Source: Cryptomeria japonica (Eukaryota > Streptophyta > Pinopsida > Cupressales > Cupressaceae). From it: a stretch of 64,000 nt of DNA. Made by a program: the position numbers and the translations under genes. Positions within the stretch are counted from its first letter, which is position 1; every line of letters starts with the position of its first letter. Below are positions 45,261-57,810 of the stretch, in pieces. The DNA lies in NCBI RefSeq assembly GCF_030272615.1, contig NC_081408.1, positions 621,112,476-621,176,475 of the forward strand. The letters are read 5' to 3'. The notes under the pieces are model-generated. The model was not told where the DNA came from and did no database searches. It saw nothing but the letters and a program-made list of their open reading frames with translations.

Positions 45261-48200
45261 TCAAGCATTGGCTAGTCTCATAAAAATATCATTGAAACTC
45301 TGCTTCATCTGGGATAAAGAATTTTCCCATGATTCCAGTATGTTATCCATATACTCAGAGGTAGACATCAACTGGGAATAGAATTCTTCCATTGAGTCTA
45401 GCATGCAGGTTTCAAGAGTAGCAAGAGTAGCTTCTGCATTGGAGTACTCTCTATCAAGAATGTCGACCTATGAGGTGAGCTGACTTTTGAGCTCTCTTAG
45501 AGATCTGAATCTCTTAGCCTTCTCATTATCATTCCTATTTAATATGTCATACAAATAATCTATAGACTGGTTAAAGGCATGAATGGAGTCTTGGAGTGGG
45601 ACATATCCCTTGCATAACCTTTCTATTTCCTGCTTGGTTTCAACTTGACTCTTAGAAATATCAGAATAAAAGAAAGTAACATTGGAGGTAGAGGCAAGAT
45701 ACTTCCCTCCAGATTCAATAACTTTCATCAACAGGCTTCCATTATGAGATAAAGCCATTTCGCCACTTTCAATGTTCTTAGCTAGTTTATCTCCATATAT
45801 CTTCTTGTGGCTCTTCTCAACAAACATTTGAGCAGCATCTTCAAGTGATTTGATTTTATCAGATCCATCTACAACTAACTGACCAAGTTTGCTGATGGGA
45901 GTGGGAAGATGTGCAACAACTGTTTCCAGTAGTCAACTAGACAAAATTTCTATTGCATTCTGGATTATCTCTGCTTCAATCCTTTGCTCTTTCAGTCACT
46001 TCTTGTGTGCTTGAGATTGCATAACATTAGCAATCTTCATCATTTCTGATGCACTCAAGGTGTTCATGTCAATAGGTTTTGAGATACTTAAAGAATCTTC
46101 ATCATCATCATCAAGTAGTTTCTGCTTTGCCGGTTCAGGGGATACACTCTTAATGATGGCTCTTTCTGTGTTCGTGTCTATGGTATCTTCAGTTTGCTGA
46201 GTAATAGCTTCCTTAGTCGACTCCTTTTGAGTAATCTCAATGACTGGTGGAGATTGGGGTTTCTCCAGTTGTTCTGTTGTCGGTTCATTGTCCACTATGA
46301 GTTGAATGCCCGGTTGTTCAACTAATGTAACCTGTACTTTAGTGATTGTAGTAGGATCCATATTTGGTGCAATAATGTCTCCAGATAGGTCTACTATGTC
46401 ATGAACATCTTCATCAATAAGAATAATGGAATCATCCTTCTTCTTGGTTGGATAGACTACGTTAGCTTGAACAATTTCCTCTTCATCCATTTCTGGTCAA
46501 GGAACATCATTTGTAGTATCATCTTTATTGCTAGAGCGGATGACTTCTTCCCTTTTTTTAATTACATAAGCTAGCAGATGTGTCTTAAACTCACAAATGA
46601 CCTTTTTGCATTAAGAAGCTTCAATATTCTCACTTTAAAATCAAAATATGCTTTGTATTGCTCAATTAGAGCACTAATTCCATCCGATGATAGATTGAGA
46701 AAATAGTGTACAAATATTTCATCAAAAATCTTCTTTTCCAATTGAATTGCTTCCTCCCATTTATCTAACAAAGTATTATACAAAGAAATTGAAATATCTT
46801 TCTCCAAATCATGTGGAAATCTATTGTAATGACCCAAATAAGTAATTACTTGTTGGATTACTTGCTTCTGCTCATCTTCAGTAAAAGAATCAAAATGTTC
46901 TTTGACATTATCAAACCTATTTCTTCCTATTGACTTCAATGTCCTCTCAAAGACTATGTTAGATTTGTAGGTAGCAATATCTATAGGTGTAGTTTCCTTT
47001 GGCACTACCTTTACCTTCTTAGGTGTTCTACCGGTTGCTTTTTCCTTTTTTGGTTCTTCTTCAGAATCTGTATCCTCAGACGCTGGTTGCAAAATAAGTT
47101 TCTAATTTCTCTTCTTTGGTGCATTCTCCTTCTTTACATATACTTTAGGTGTTGGTTCCTTCTTGGATAGGACACTCTGAGTCACCCTTGTGGTCTTTTT
47201 CATAGGAGATTTCTCATCAAACTTCTTTTTCTTTCCTTTCACTTTAGCTACAGGTGCAGTGTCGGTTTCAGTTGGTGCAACTTGGACTACCACAATTTCC
47301 AATTTTGCCTTCTTTTTATCTTTAGGCAATGCTAACAGGGTATTAGCATAGCCGGCCAGTAAATCATGATTAACCTCATAGCTCATATCTTCCATCTCTT
47401 CCTCTCTGGGTTCAATTGCTTGCATCAAGAAAAACTCAGTGGTAATTGTGAAGTTTATGTCCTTTGCAAAGTGATTTACCACATCTTCAGGTAACCACAT
47501 TCTCATGCTCATCTTTTTCTGAAATTCATTAAATACTTGTTCATGGCAGCTGAAAAAGTATTCTTCACAGCCTTAATGTTGTTCTTGATCTATGCATTGA
47601 TCGGTTGTTCCTTGGACCATTCAATATCTCCAATACCTAGTAGGAAGTTCTGAAAATAGAAAAATAACCTGGCTAATAGCTAACCATATTTGAAAATTTG
47701 TGTGTTGCCCTTCTTAATGGATTTCAAATTTTGAAATAATTGGTCTCTGATAGCTTCACAAATATCACAGTCTGCATTATCAACAATCATTCTATGTGTT
47801 GTGTGAATTGCTACAGATGGAACACTATTAAGTCTACTAGGGTAGAATCTCCGGTAGCCTATCATCATTACTGCAAGTTTCACCACAGAGTCTCTAATAG
47901 TGTTGATAGAGAAAGAACACATATCAGATGTAGAACCAGTTAACTTGAAGACAGTATCTTTTGAAATTATTCTTAACACGGGAATTTCGTCGGTTGAATA
48001 ATAACCCATTATAGCCCTAATAGCCTCCTTGGTTATTGTATGTGTCCTTTCCTAATACATATTCTCTCTATGGACTCAACTCAAGATGATTCTTATGTGT
48101 TCATCCTCAAAATCTTCAAGAAAATATGCGGCATTATGAAACCCTTTTTCAAAAACCATAGCATATTTGGTTTCAATCTTTCTGCTCTTATCACAAAGTG

Positions 48201-48364
48201 ATTTCAGCTAAGTATAGATGTGTAGAGTTCCTAAATATTCTATTTTGCAATCTATATAGCTAGACAAGTCACCTTTGACCACAACACTTCTCAGGACTTG
48301 CGATAATGCACTCAGGCTCAACAGTGATCATCAACCTCTCTACAAGCTTAGAAGTAGATGCCAT
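45261..48364 (-). pseudogene. Long ORF2 of unknown function, decayed copy
   Basis: From MASTSKLVERLM (48364) to ...RLANA-stop (45261), broken by several stops and frameshifts. Readable blocks in order: an N-terminal globular part (STDEIPVLRIISKD, SDMCSFSINTIRDSVVKLAV, IRDQLFQNLKSIKKGNTQIF, 47680-48009); MSMRMWLPEDVVNHFAKDIN (47512); a Lys-rich stretch (KVKGKKKKFDEKSPMKK); a second helical domain (FERTLKSIGRNRFDN, QLEKKIFDEIFVHYFLNL, 46571-47092); an acidic stretch (IILIDEDVHDIVDL, LLDDDDEDSL, 45996-46490); and a coiled-coil end (VETKQEIERLCKGYVP). Homologous to 57811-61122. No enzyme motif recognised. It sits where an env-like ORF lies in SIRE-type elements, but I see no signal peptide or clear membrane anchor. 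Confidence 0.7.
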
Positions 48365-48790
48365 TCTAGATAAACAAGTTTTGAAGTGGTATACAAAGAA
48401 ATACCTTGTATCTTGCATGTCGCTCTATTTCCCGGTTGAAATGTTCAAATGCACACTCGTTCGCCTCTCTGTAACTTTCGATTCAGCTTGATTTTGTGGA
48501 ACAACTTTCCAATTGACAACAAGACAATCTCGTTCTGCTCTGCAATTGCTTCAAATTTCTTTTTCAAAAGAGTTAGGGTAAAAATGATAAAGTAAAACTA
48601 GTTTTTATCCTCTTTACCAATTGTAATAAATGCTCACACTTTAGGTTACAAACCCTAATTTTATTTACTGCTCAAGTGAAATATCGATTGATAACATGTT
48701 AAAAAGTCATCAAAAATTCTTTCCTGCTCATTTTACAAGAGATCTGGAGATGCTTTACCGTTAAGCTCCCATTGGCTATGTTAGACAGGC
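48365..48790 (-). other. Spacer between gag and ORF2
   Basis: No conserved frame on the minus strand. The equivalent gap in the sister element is 57261-57810. This is where pol would be expected in a complete Copia element; no trace is seen. Confidence 0.5.
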
Positions 48791-50071
48791 TTAAGTCACC
48801 GGTGCTGGGTTCTCTTCACTAGGTGAAGGAACAGTTTCTTCTCCAGGTGAGCCATCACCTTTCTTTTTCCAAATTTTATTCATATCTTCTCTGGTTTGCT
48901 TGATATAAACTTTTTGTTTTCCTTTCTCATCCTTAAAGGAGTTGAACAGTCTATTATTTCTTGATCTACAAAACTTTGCTAAGTGCCCTAGTCTGTTGCA
49001 GTGGTAACAGACCATACCAGATGATCTCCAGGGTCCTGCATTTCCTCTTCCTATTCTTTTTCTGCAATTCATAGCCACATGACCAAGGTTATTACAAAAG
49101 TTTCAAACAACATTTATTGCCTTTTCCATTTCCAATGGACTAAACCAGTTGCCATAGGATCTTTGTCAGTTCTGATTTACCCAGTTATCAAAATTCCTTA
49201 TCCAGTCACCATTTGGTCTAGGATGCATGTTTGGTATAGGATTGTTTGATCCATATCCGCACTCAATATGTCTATGCCCATACATTCCACATGTGTAGCA
49301 ATGACCTTCAAACTTTCTAGACACATACCTAGCATTAGTATTGTAATTTGTATTTTTGTTAGGTTTGTTTCTACAAACATTTGCAGTATGACCAGGCTTG
49401 TGACAAAAAAAGCAGACAGGTTTAAAAACCTTCTTACCAGTAGTCTTATTGCCTTTAGAAATAATTTTGTTCTTTGTATTAGAGGATTCACCTTTTTCAA
49501 TTGTATGAAAACCAAGTCCAGAGATATCAACCTTCATTCTCTGTAATTGAATTTGTTCTTTCAACATGGTAGAACTTTTGATGAACTTCTCCAATTTCTC
49601 ACTGGCTTCAGTAAGATTTTTTACAAGATCTTCATTATGCTTAGATAGGTTCTCTTTCAGAGATGATGCCAACTCAAGATCTAGCTTTAGGTTATCCTTT
49701 TCTTCTGTTTTAGCAATCAAGTCCTCATGTATAGTATCTTTTTCCCATTTGATCTTTATGATCTCTTGATCTCTTACCTTGATAATATCTTCCACAACTC
49801 TTCTGGCTTCCAGTTCTTGACTCATGTGGATAGTGAGACCTTCTAGCTCTCTCCTTAGATTCATTTTTTCACCGTTCACCTTTTCAACTTCATCAGCTAA
49901 AGCTTCAATGTTGGCTTCATATGAAGAACTATTATCAGATATTTCCAGTAGTCTTTCAGATAGCTCTCTCCTTTTGACTTGAGAAACTTTCAATTTTCCC
50001 TTAAGGGATTTAATTTCATTTCTGCTAGCTTCTAGCTCTCTAACCATCTCAAAGTAGCTCCTATACCCCAT
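48791..50071 (-). pseudogene. Coiled-coil gag with multiple zinc knuckles
   Basis: The true start is probably MGYRSYFEMVRELEASRN at 50071; the open frame extends into the leader and LTR. About 190 residues of coiled coil follow (EIKSLKGKLKVSQVKRRELS, LIAKTEEKDNLKLDLELA), then knuckles CFFCHKPGHTANVC and CYTCGMYGHRHIEC. A stop at about 49166 and a second just upstream of 49080 separate a further partial knuckle (CNNLGHVAMNC) and a complete one (CYHCNRLGHLAKFC) in 48791-49078. The tail is REDMNKIWKKK, similar to KDKLKMIWKKKK in the sister element. Two or three lesions only. Confidence 0.75.
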
Positions 50072-50119
50072 TGTAGTCTCAAGATTCCCTTCTAAGCGGT
50101 TAGGCTTTAAAGAAGTTAG

Positions 50120-50131
50120 GCTCTGATACCA
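50120..50131 (-). other. Primer binding site (tRNA-iMet)
   Basis: The minus strand reads TGGTATCAGAGC two bases after the LTR. Confidence 0.85.
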
Positions 50132-50133
50132 AT

Positions 50134-51239
50134 TGATGGTCTTGAAAGGCACTGAGAGGGGGGGGTGAATCAGTGACACCAAAACAAACACAACTTCAAA
50201 CACTAACTAGTAGATGAAGTTAACCAAGCATTTAAACAAAATATATGCTATCCAAAATGAAATAAAAACATCCACATAAAGTAGAACATCCACCATAACA
50301 CAAGTGTTTATACATGGAAAACCCAAATAGGTAAAAACCATGGTGAGATGGAACTCACAAGTTAACTATCTGCATTAATCGATAACTGACCGGTTAAGGT
50401 CTTACAAAGTGCTTTGCTAGGAGCGAGTCTTGTTAGAGATCCCAAGCTTGATTAGAAGCTTATACCTTGTTAAGAGTAACCTTGCTGGAGGATTTGATAA
50501 TCCAAACTAATGGATCACCTTGTTAGAGGATTTGTACAATGAAGCTTGTTAGACCTTACCCGGTTAGGGGATTTGATTCTGTTGTAATGATTAGAAAACA
50601 ACAAGAAAGGTTTGATCTTTTCCGAGTAGCACAAGACTTCCTTGATGAGATCATTCTAAGTACATTCAACATTGCTCTTCATATAAATACTTATCGCTCT
50701 TTAACAAAAGATTTCACTCTTTATGCAAATCAGTATTCGCATAAATCTCCTCTTCTATATCAGCTCCCTGTCTCTTTAAATGATTCACTAAGATGTCTTT
50801 AAATAGACATACAAATCTTATGTTGGTCATAGGAACATAATTTCCTAGGTGCAGTGTATCTAGACAATTAAACATAACTCATCACAAAAATGACCGCCAA
50901 ACAAATGGTCCTGGTAACTCATCATAAAAATAGATACTGGTTAGAATAGTCAATACCGATTGGAACAAAATATGTGAACTGATGTCCTAAAATCTTCTTC
51001 TTCATCTTCATCTTCATCTTCATCTTCATTTTGATGCCGACTTAATGTAACCACAAGTTATCTCTTAGGCACATATTGGTTTACACAAAGTACCAGTTAG
51101 AGATAGACCTTAAACATACCAGTTAATAGTGTAAATCAATGAAGTTACATCGATAGTCAATGTAATCACATGTGTGTGTGAGAGTGTTTCATCAATGACA
51201 ACAATTGATGAATGCATTACAATCATCATCAAGCCAACA
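50134..51239 (-). repeat. 5' LTR of the minus-strand element
   Basis: Plus strand TGATGGTCTTGAAAGG to AAGCCAACA. Partner of 43854-44969. It includes a (TCTTCA)n run at about 50994-51030. Confidence 0.85.
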
Positions 51240-52039
51240 TAGACAATGTATAAGAAGTTACAATAGTGACTTGACTTATTGAGAATCTTATGGTATGAAA
51301 TATGATGCATCATATGACATCTTTGAATGATAAATAGAACCAAAGTGGACCACCCATGTGAGGGAGTAGGTCGTGAAAAAATTATGAAACATAAAAGTAT
51401 GCTCTCAAAATAGATAGTTGAATTCTTGGAATAGGGAATTAGAATTTGGCCCTTGATTTTTGGGTACCATATATTTTGGTCATTATTTTTGCTAATGCTT
51501 GTGATTTCCTATTCTTGATATTCTATTTTATTTATCCTATACATTCAATGATAAGAGTGGTGGTTTCATATGTACATTTGTAGGTACTATTATGCTTTCA
51601 TAACTTCTCCAAAATCATCTGTTAATGTGAAGCCATGTGATTTCTTGAGCTTGATTGCATTGCAATATTTATTGTTGATAATATATTGGTTCAAATTTTA
51701 GAAGCTAGCTATTCTCTTCAAAAATACTTCTCGAGATAAACATTATGGTATGATATCATATATGAATTATTATTTTTCTATAATTTTTTTATTGGGAAAT
51801 ACTGTGTTTCTATTTCATTTCTAAAAACATATACATTATCCATATCATTTGTAAAACATCCACACCTTCAAAAAATATTGAAACCACCATGTCTTTTTCC
51901 ATATACTAGCTTCTATACTTGTACTATTGCTAATACTAAAATAGAAATATAAACTATTAACAGTTTGCAATGTCACTATGCCTAAGAAAAAATATATAAA
52001 CTAAGAAAAATGTAAGAAATTGGCTTCGAATAGCTTATC
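51240..52039. other. AT-rich spacer, nothing recognised
   Basis: Continues the sequence left of 43854, interrupted by the element. No gene seen. Confidence 0.5.
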
Positions 52040-53130
52040 TAGAAATCCTCTTTCTTGAAATAACTTTTCTTCCTTGATTTCTTCACTTCATCTGGTCACA
52101 ACATCTGCTCCATCTTCTCCTTGCTGTACAAGTAATCTTTGATGTAGTCCCTATCCACCCATGCTTCCTTCTGCCTTGCCTCTTAGTTCATGTATGCACC
52201 CTAGATTAGGAAAGACCTCAAGGGTGGTATGAACTTTATCGAGTGAATCCATTCCCCATTGATGGATACAAAACCTTCCCTTGGTTGTGCCATAACCATG
52301 AAAGTCTCTATTTTGAATTTTTGCTCCTTTCTGATGCATTCCATCATAAACCACATTACATCCTCCTTCGTTCCCAATTCGAGTCCCCAAGTTAAGAAAA
52401 TTGAGACTAAATCTGCATTGATTCTATACCTAAACTCAAACTCTATGTATTCTCCTCCTAGAAAGATGTCTAGCATCTGGAATAATTTAGGGTCTTTCAC
52501 CTTGAAGACATTTCTCATGAATTGTCCTCTAAAATCTTCCCCATAAATGCCAATTATTGTTTTTTTTGTGACAAGAGAAAATTTTCTTCCATTGTCACCA
52601 AAACCACTAATTACAACCTCCTCCTCCTTCCAAGAAAAATCTTCTGCAATTTCTTCTTCAACCTTTATGTGCCCTGCAATCACGTTGGCTTCTTTATGCA
52701 AAGAATTTGCAGAAAAATTCACCATCACCTTAAAACCTCTCAAAGATTTAAACATCTCCATACACTCTCATGAGACCTTTCCCATCGAGTACTAGGGTAT
52801 GCATGCTACCACTTTGTACCTTGTCATTAATATCACATATGCCACCTCTGCACCAAGTCTTATGCATCCGTCATGCAACAAAAGGGAGGAGAAAATGGTG
52901 GTGTACTCCCTGTCCATTCATTAATATCCCTGCTTGATGTGACATGCTTTCCAACCTACCAATTTTGATGAGAATGACAGTTGTATACCACTTCACCCCG
53001 CCTTCCAACTCATCTAATGATATCACATTCCATTAGGCAAACTAAACCTTGTACCTCTCAAGCACCATCCCACCATCTCTCATTCTTGTCATTAAGTTCA
53101 CATCCCTAGTGTGATAAATAATCTGCTTAT
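52040..53130 (-). pseudogene. Decayed gene of unknown family, with a 186-codon open frame
   Basis: The minus-strand frame 52201-52761 starts MEMFKSLRGFKVMVNFSANS and reads a mixed, well-composed protein (VVISGFGDNGRKFSLVTKK, IFLGGEYIEFEFRYRINADL, WGLELGTKEDVMWFMMEC). Protein-like sequence continues beyond it: upstream MTRMRDGGMVLERYKV (near 53070) and downstream, after a stop, WVDRDYIKDYLYSKEKMEQML (near 52110). Stops and shifts separate these pieces. I do not recognise the family. It may be a decayed host gene or a transposon-borne ORF. No introns could be defined. Confidence 0.4.
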
Positions 53131-53867
53131 GCATTCCCTTCTCTTCGGACATGTGAAATTTAAAGTCTTAAAATTATTAGCCTTTTTCACTATTAGGGAG
53201 ATAAATTATTTATTTATTTTCCAACACTGGGCTTCACCTTTGCTAATGGCATCTGTCACTATTCTCATTTTATCAACTCTACACAAAATAAGATATCTAT
53301 TATACACAAAAAAGGATATTCTTTTTATAAAATCCTTCTATAAAATATTTCTTCTAAATGAATATTTGTTTCAATTATGAATATATATCTATTTCAATCA
53401 ATTATATCTTGAATTTGAATTCAAAAAATATCCCTAAATTTTGTATTACTTTAAGCATGGTTGAAAAACTATACCAAATACTCAGGCCTATAAATACATT
53501 GTCATGATATAATCCACCATTAAAATTGACTTTAAAAATATTACTAAAAAAAGTTAAAAAACACTGCTCTGAAATCAACAAAAATGCAATTATTAAAAGC
53601 ACTTATTTGACAAGTCCTCAAAACAATTATTTCTAAGGGTTCTCTGCTTGGAAGAAAAATTATGGGTCGCAAGGGTTCTATAATTATGTAGCTCCCCCTC
53701 GACATGGCCCAAATCCCCGTCGGCAAACAAGATTCCTGTAGAATAAGGAAATACGTAGTTATCTTCCATATTCTCAGGGAGGATAGAGACCTCAATGGGT
53801 TTTCGAGAATGGATCTTGGGTGGGAAAATATAGAGTGGAAACAACACATAAAAATCTACCTAACACA
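53131..53867. other. Spacer, possibly including LINE 5' UTR
   Basis: Bases 53600-53867 are GC-richer, directly before the LINE ORF1 start, and may be its 5' untranslated region. The minus frames of 84 and 101 codons here are antisense to that inferred leader. The rest shows nothing recognisable. Confidence 0.35.
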
Positions 53868-54551
53868 ATGCCTCAGTCTGTAACTAATGAATGGCAGACG
53901 GTCAAGTCGAAAAGAACCAAGAACCTAGAAAGACAGAAGAAGCTTTATTCAAACCAGGCATACAATCCCTGACTGAAGAAGAGATTTATTCAACCTGGAA
54001 CATGAAATGTGGACCATAGAATTTATTCAACAACAAATAAAAGGGATGGCCCTAACAAACCTAATGCATCCTTCTGGAAACAAGATGATTCAGATAGTAA
54101 GGCTACTCAGCCGATTCAACGAATTAATGAAAATAACCACAACAATAACATAAATGGATTTAGGACCTTTCCAAATCCTAATTCACATTCTCAAGGAAAG
54201 GTCAATTCCTGGTAGGAGAAGAAGGGAGATTACAAGGCATTCATAATTCATAGCGATATTATGGAGGAGCGGTGGGAACATTGTCGCAAATTTGGATTAT
54301 TTGTAAAATGGTGGGGTTCGGATCAATCAAGCAAAAATATTGTGAATTGGTGGGATAGTGCATTCCCCAACCAGGTAAGTATCTCTATCCTGCCAGATAA
54401 TTTTCTTTATATTACTTGCAATAATGAGGCATTGAAAACAAAACTTCTAATGGGATATCCAATCATTTTTAAAGGTTATAATTTTCATTTTTTGATTGGC
54501 ATAAATTTTTTGCCTAGAATGTTACTACTTATCAAGTTACCATTAGTTTTA
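53868..54551 (+). pseudogene. LINE ORF1 fragment, truncated by the plus-strand element
   Basis: Starts MPQSVTNEWQTVKSKRTKN at 53868, then GPNKPNASFWKQDDSD, then YKAFIIHSDIMEERWEHCRK, FGLFVKWWGSDQSSKNIVNWW and LYITCNNEALKTKLLMGYPI. The last part has the DUF4283 character of plant LINE ORF1. Stops near 53964 and 54213. It ends abruptly where the LTR of the next element starts, so the LINE was there first. Different subfamily from the LINE at 31459. Confidence 0.6.
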
Positions 54552-55712
54552 TGTTCAAAGTTATTCTATATACTCTAGTCGGTTATCTCTACCGAGATAT
54601 TCAGTCGGTATGCACAGTCTAGTCGGTTATAGAAGAAAGTAGTCTCAGAGCGTAGTATACACCGAGCTATCTACCAAGTATCATTCCATGTCTACCGAGC
54701 AGCAAAGATGACACACCGAGTTGATATATACCAAGTGAAACATGTCACTAGATTCATTGAACCTGGACATACATATGAAAACATGTTACAAGATCGAGAC
54801 ACATAGAACCGTTATCACCTTGGAAATTGTACTTAAAGATTGTGAATGATTTTGAGGTCATCTAACCAATGAAATATTTTGCATGGTTATTCATTCGATA
54901 AAACATTTTTGTAAGATCGAAGCAATGAATGGATCACCAACATAAGAGATCTATTTATACAACAAGGATTAAGATCAAAAATATACATGTAGCATGATAG
55001 AAAGGAAGATATAGAAATATATGAAGCAAGACATGTGAAAACACTAAGTGTTATGACTGTTACAGAGACATAGAGGTCACCGAGAAGGATTTTAGATATC
55101 AGTCAAAGAATAGAGTAAACAGAAGGGTTTACCGAGTTACTACATGGGTTACCGAGGTATGCTATAAGCAAGGTAATCTTATCCTGAGCACATAGAATCT
55201 GCTATAACATTTCAGATGTAAAGTTGTAGATATGTGTAATGATTTTATTGTAATATTTTGAAGTTGTAAGAGAAACCTTTAACATGGTAAAAGACTCTAA
55301 TCAAGTCTATAAATTGTAAAGCCTCTAACTAGGTGCATTATTTAGTTTAAGTGTTGTAAAATCCTTTAGCAAGGTAGATCTAATAGATCTTGATACTCCT
55401 AACAGAGTAAGCTATTAGAAATAGCTAAACATGTAGCTCTAACCGAGCAACCTTTATTATTGCAGTAGTGAAGTTGTGGGTGCCATCCCCACCGCGGTTT
55501 TTCTCTCTAACCAAGAGTTTCTGTGTAACCAAAATATATGTGTGTTATGGAGTGAATCATGTATGATTGTTATCTATTTGTTTTAGCTTTATATTATGTT
55601 ACTGCACTATTCGGTTTATATATAATAGTAAATTTATCACTGAAGAAAAGTTTTGAAGTACTGATTCACCCCTCCCCTCTCAGTACATTAGCTTTCCATA
55701 TTGGGCCTAACA
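54552..55712 (+). repeat. 5' LTR of the plus-strand element
   Basis: Ends CATATTGGGCCTAACA before the primer site. The CTGATTCACCCCTCCCCTCT block near the end is shared with the Copia LTRs ending at 3519 and 7519. It holds eight ACCGAG hexamers. The start is inferred from where LINE ORF1 similarity ends; no partner LTR is available to fix it. Confidence 0.65.
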
Positions 55713-55714
55713 AT

Positions 55715-55726
55715 TGGTATCAGAGC
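55715..55726 (+). other. Primer binding site (tRNA-iMet)
   Basis: TGGTATCAGAGC two bases after the LTR end. Confidence 0.85.
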
Positions 55727-55774
55727 ATCAATCTTGGAAAAGGGTTTAATTGCCTAAAGAGAAAGATCTTATCA

Positions 55775-57260
55775 ATGGAAGGCTATAAACAATCTCGGAG
55801 GATTGTGTATCTGTAAGAAGAGATGGATCATGCTAATCAAGTGATTGTAGACATGCAAAGGGAAATGCAAAAATCTCTAAAAGTGAGAAGAAGATTATTT
55901 GATGATTTGCAGGACTCTCAGGAGTTAGTGGAACAAATTGAGACATCATCTGAGAACAGCATATCTGAAGAGACTGAAGAAATGATTGGAGTATTGAAAG
56001 AAAAGAACAAAGCACTGGCTGATCAACTAAAAGCAATGAAAAGAGAACATGAACATTTCAGCACATAGATGATTGAAAATCTTGATGCATTGAGGACAAC
56101 CGAGAATAAAGTAAGAGATCTAGAAAGAGAGAAACAACAACTTGAAGTATTAGTATCTAATAAGGATAATGAAATCACAAGGATGACTGGAATTCAACAA
56201 ATCTTGTCAGATCAACTAGGTTATGCACATCATGAAGCAAATCTGAAGGATGGTGACAATCAAGCATTGAAACTTGAAGTATCAAGGTTGACTGATGAAC
56301 TTGAAATAGAGAAGAAATCCAAAGAAACACTGAAGAAGAGTTATGAAGCATCAAAGATGTTGGATGAGCAACTGAATACAAGAAGACCCAACAAAGATGC
56401 AAGACTCAGTTACAAAGGAAAAGACTCTATTGAGAAGGGAATTCATACTACCGAGAGAGGAGAATCATCAAAGCAAGCTAGAATCAAGAAGAACATCAAA
56501 AGAAAGAAGCCTATTTGCAACTACTGTGGAAATCAAGGTCATACAACCAACATGTGCCAAATCAGAAAAGGTAAGCAACCGAATGTCACTAAATCCAATG
56601 GTTATTGTCACAACTACAATAAATATGGTCACACATCTAATTAATGTAGGACAGAGTCTGTTAATAATTATGAAAAGGAAAAATTCAAAGGGTTTTGTAA
56701 AAACTACAATAGATATGGACATAGTACCACGAAGTGTTGGCTTAAGTAAAAGAACTATATGTAGTCTGCACGCTGAGCAAATGCTAGAGGTTACCGAGCT
56801 CACACAAATCCTTACCCATAGTATTCTGCAGTACCATGGGATTACAATACAAGGATATGGTGTGTAGTGTTGGCTTAAGTAAAATAACTATATGTGGTCT
56901 ACACACCGAGCAAATGCTAGAGGTTACCGAGCTCACTCAGATCCTTACCCACAGTATTCTACAATACCATGGGATTACAATTCAAGGATATGGTGTGAAT
57001 GTTGTGGAAGATATGGACATATAAGTGCCAACTGCTTTATAAGGTTTGAAATGAACAACTGAAGATCATGGAGAAATCTTGGTATGGCATGTTTTCATTG
57101 TCACAAAGTTGGACACTTGGCTGGAGATTGCAAAGATCAACCTAGAAAAGACACTGCAGAAATAAAAGACAAATTAAAGATGATTTGGAAAAAGAAGAAA
57201 ATTGTGTCAAATGAAGAAAGCACCTTTCCTACCGAGTTAGGTGCACTTATTCCAAATTAA
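55775..57260 (+). pseudogene. Coiled-coil gag with five or more zinc knuckles
   Basis: Starts MEGYKQSRRIVYL at 55775, like MGYRSYFEMV in the sister element. A TAA follows 13 codons later, then coiled coil from MDHANQVIVDMQREMQK. Knuckles: CNYCGNQGHTTNMC (56516), CHNYNKYGHTSN-stop, CKNYNRYGHSTTKC, CECCGRYGHISANC (57004) and CFHCHKVGHLAGDC (57090). The second and third have lost the second Cys. The tail is KDKLKMIWKKKK, ending FPTELGALIPN. Stops at 55814, 56066 and 56642 and a 133-bp tandem duplication (56734-56999) that splits the third knuckle from the fourth. Confidence 0.75.
56734..56999 (+). repeat. 133-bp tandem duplication inside gag
   Basis: 56734-56866 recurs at 56867-56999 with about ten differences. 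133 is not a multiple of three, so the copies shift the frame. Each unit contains GAGGTTACCGAGCTCAC and TACCATGGGATTACAAT. Confidence 0.85.
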
Positions 57261-57810
57261 TCAGTAAAGGTATGAAGGGACTACATTCTCTCAAGGTTAA
57301 ATCTTAATAGTTCCTACTTTATTATGTACTTAATTCAAAATCTGCATAGTTAAGATGTAGTAGTAAGTTTGAAATTCTATCAAAGTCATTTGGAGCACTT
57401 TACAGGAAACCTGTCAAGTCAGTGAATACAGGAAACCTGTCAACTCAGTAAATGAAGGAAGTTTGGTTACTCGGTTAAAGCACAAAAGGAAAGAAAGTTT
57501 AGTGGAACTAAGTGCATTTCATGTTTTTGACCTAACTTGCACGGAGCCCGATAAGGCATACTATGTACTTAAAGCATTTTCGCAGTCATTTTTTACTTAC
57601 CAAGTTTTCAAGAGAGCAGAGAAAAGCGAATCTAAGGCGATCAAACCTCCTACAAAGCAAATTCAAGGTATTTGCATCAATCTCAATGCATTGTTAATCT
57701 GGTTTACCGATCTTATCAAGTTGCTATTATCTACTAAGTGTAAAGCATCTGCCATTTGAAAATCCTGAAACCCTAAGGATATTTTGTTAGTTTTTATCTG
57801 AAATCTACAA
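57261..57810 (+). other. Spacer between gag and ORF2
   Basis: No pol motif. It contains a 27-bp direct repeat (CAGGAAACCTGTCAAGTCAG at about 57400-57455). The 98-codon frame at 57463 has no recognised domain. Confidence 0.5.

Larger units (their letters stand above)
43854..51239 (-). mobile_element. Non-autonomous LTR element with gag and a long novel ORF, minus strand
   Basis: LTRs 43854-44969 and 50134-51239, a tRNA-Met primer site at 50120-50131 and a purine tract beside the left LTR define a complete 7.4 kb element. The flanks are GAGAC and TAGAC (4 of 5 match), a fair target duplication. Inside are a coiled-coil gag with zinc knuckles and a second reading frame of about 1,030 codons. 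I see no protease, integrase, RT or RNase H motif in about 5.1 kb of internal sequence. The same plan recurs at 54552-61511. It presumably needs pol from a relative with a similar gag. Confidence 0.8.

Noticed and set aside
49268-49769. Plus-strand frames of 67-92 codons and the 110-codon minus frame 49198-49530
   Set aside because: Shadows of the coiled-coil gag in other frames.
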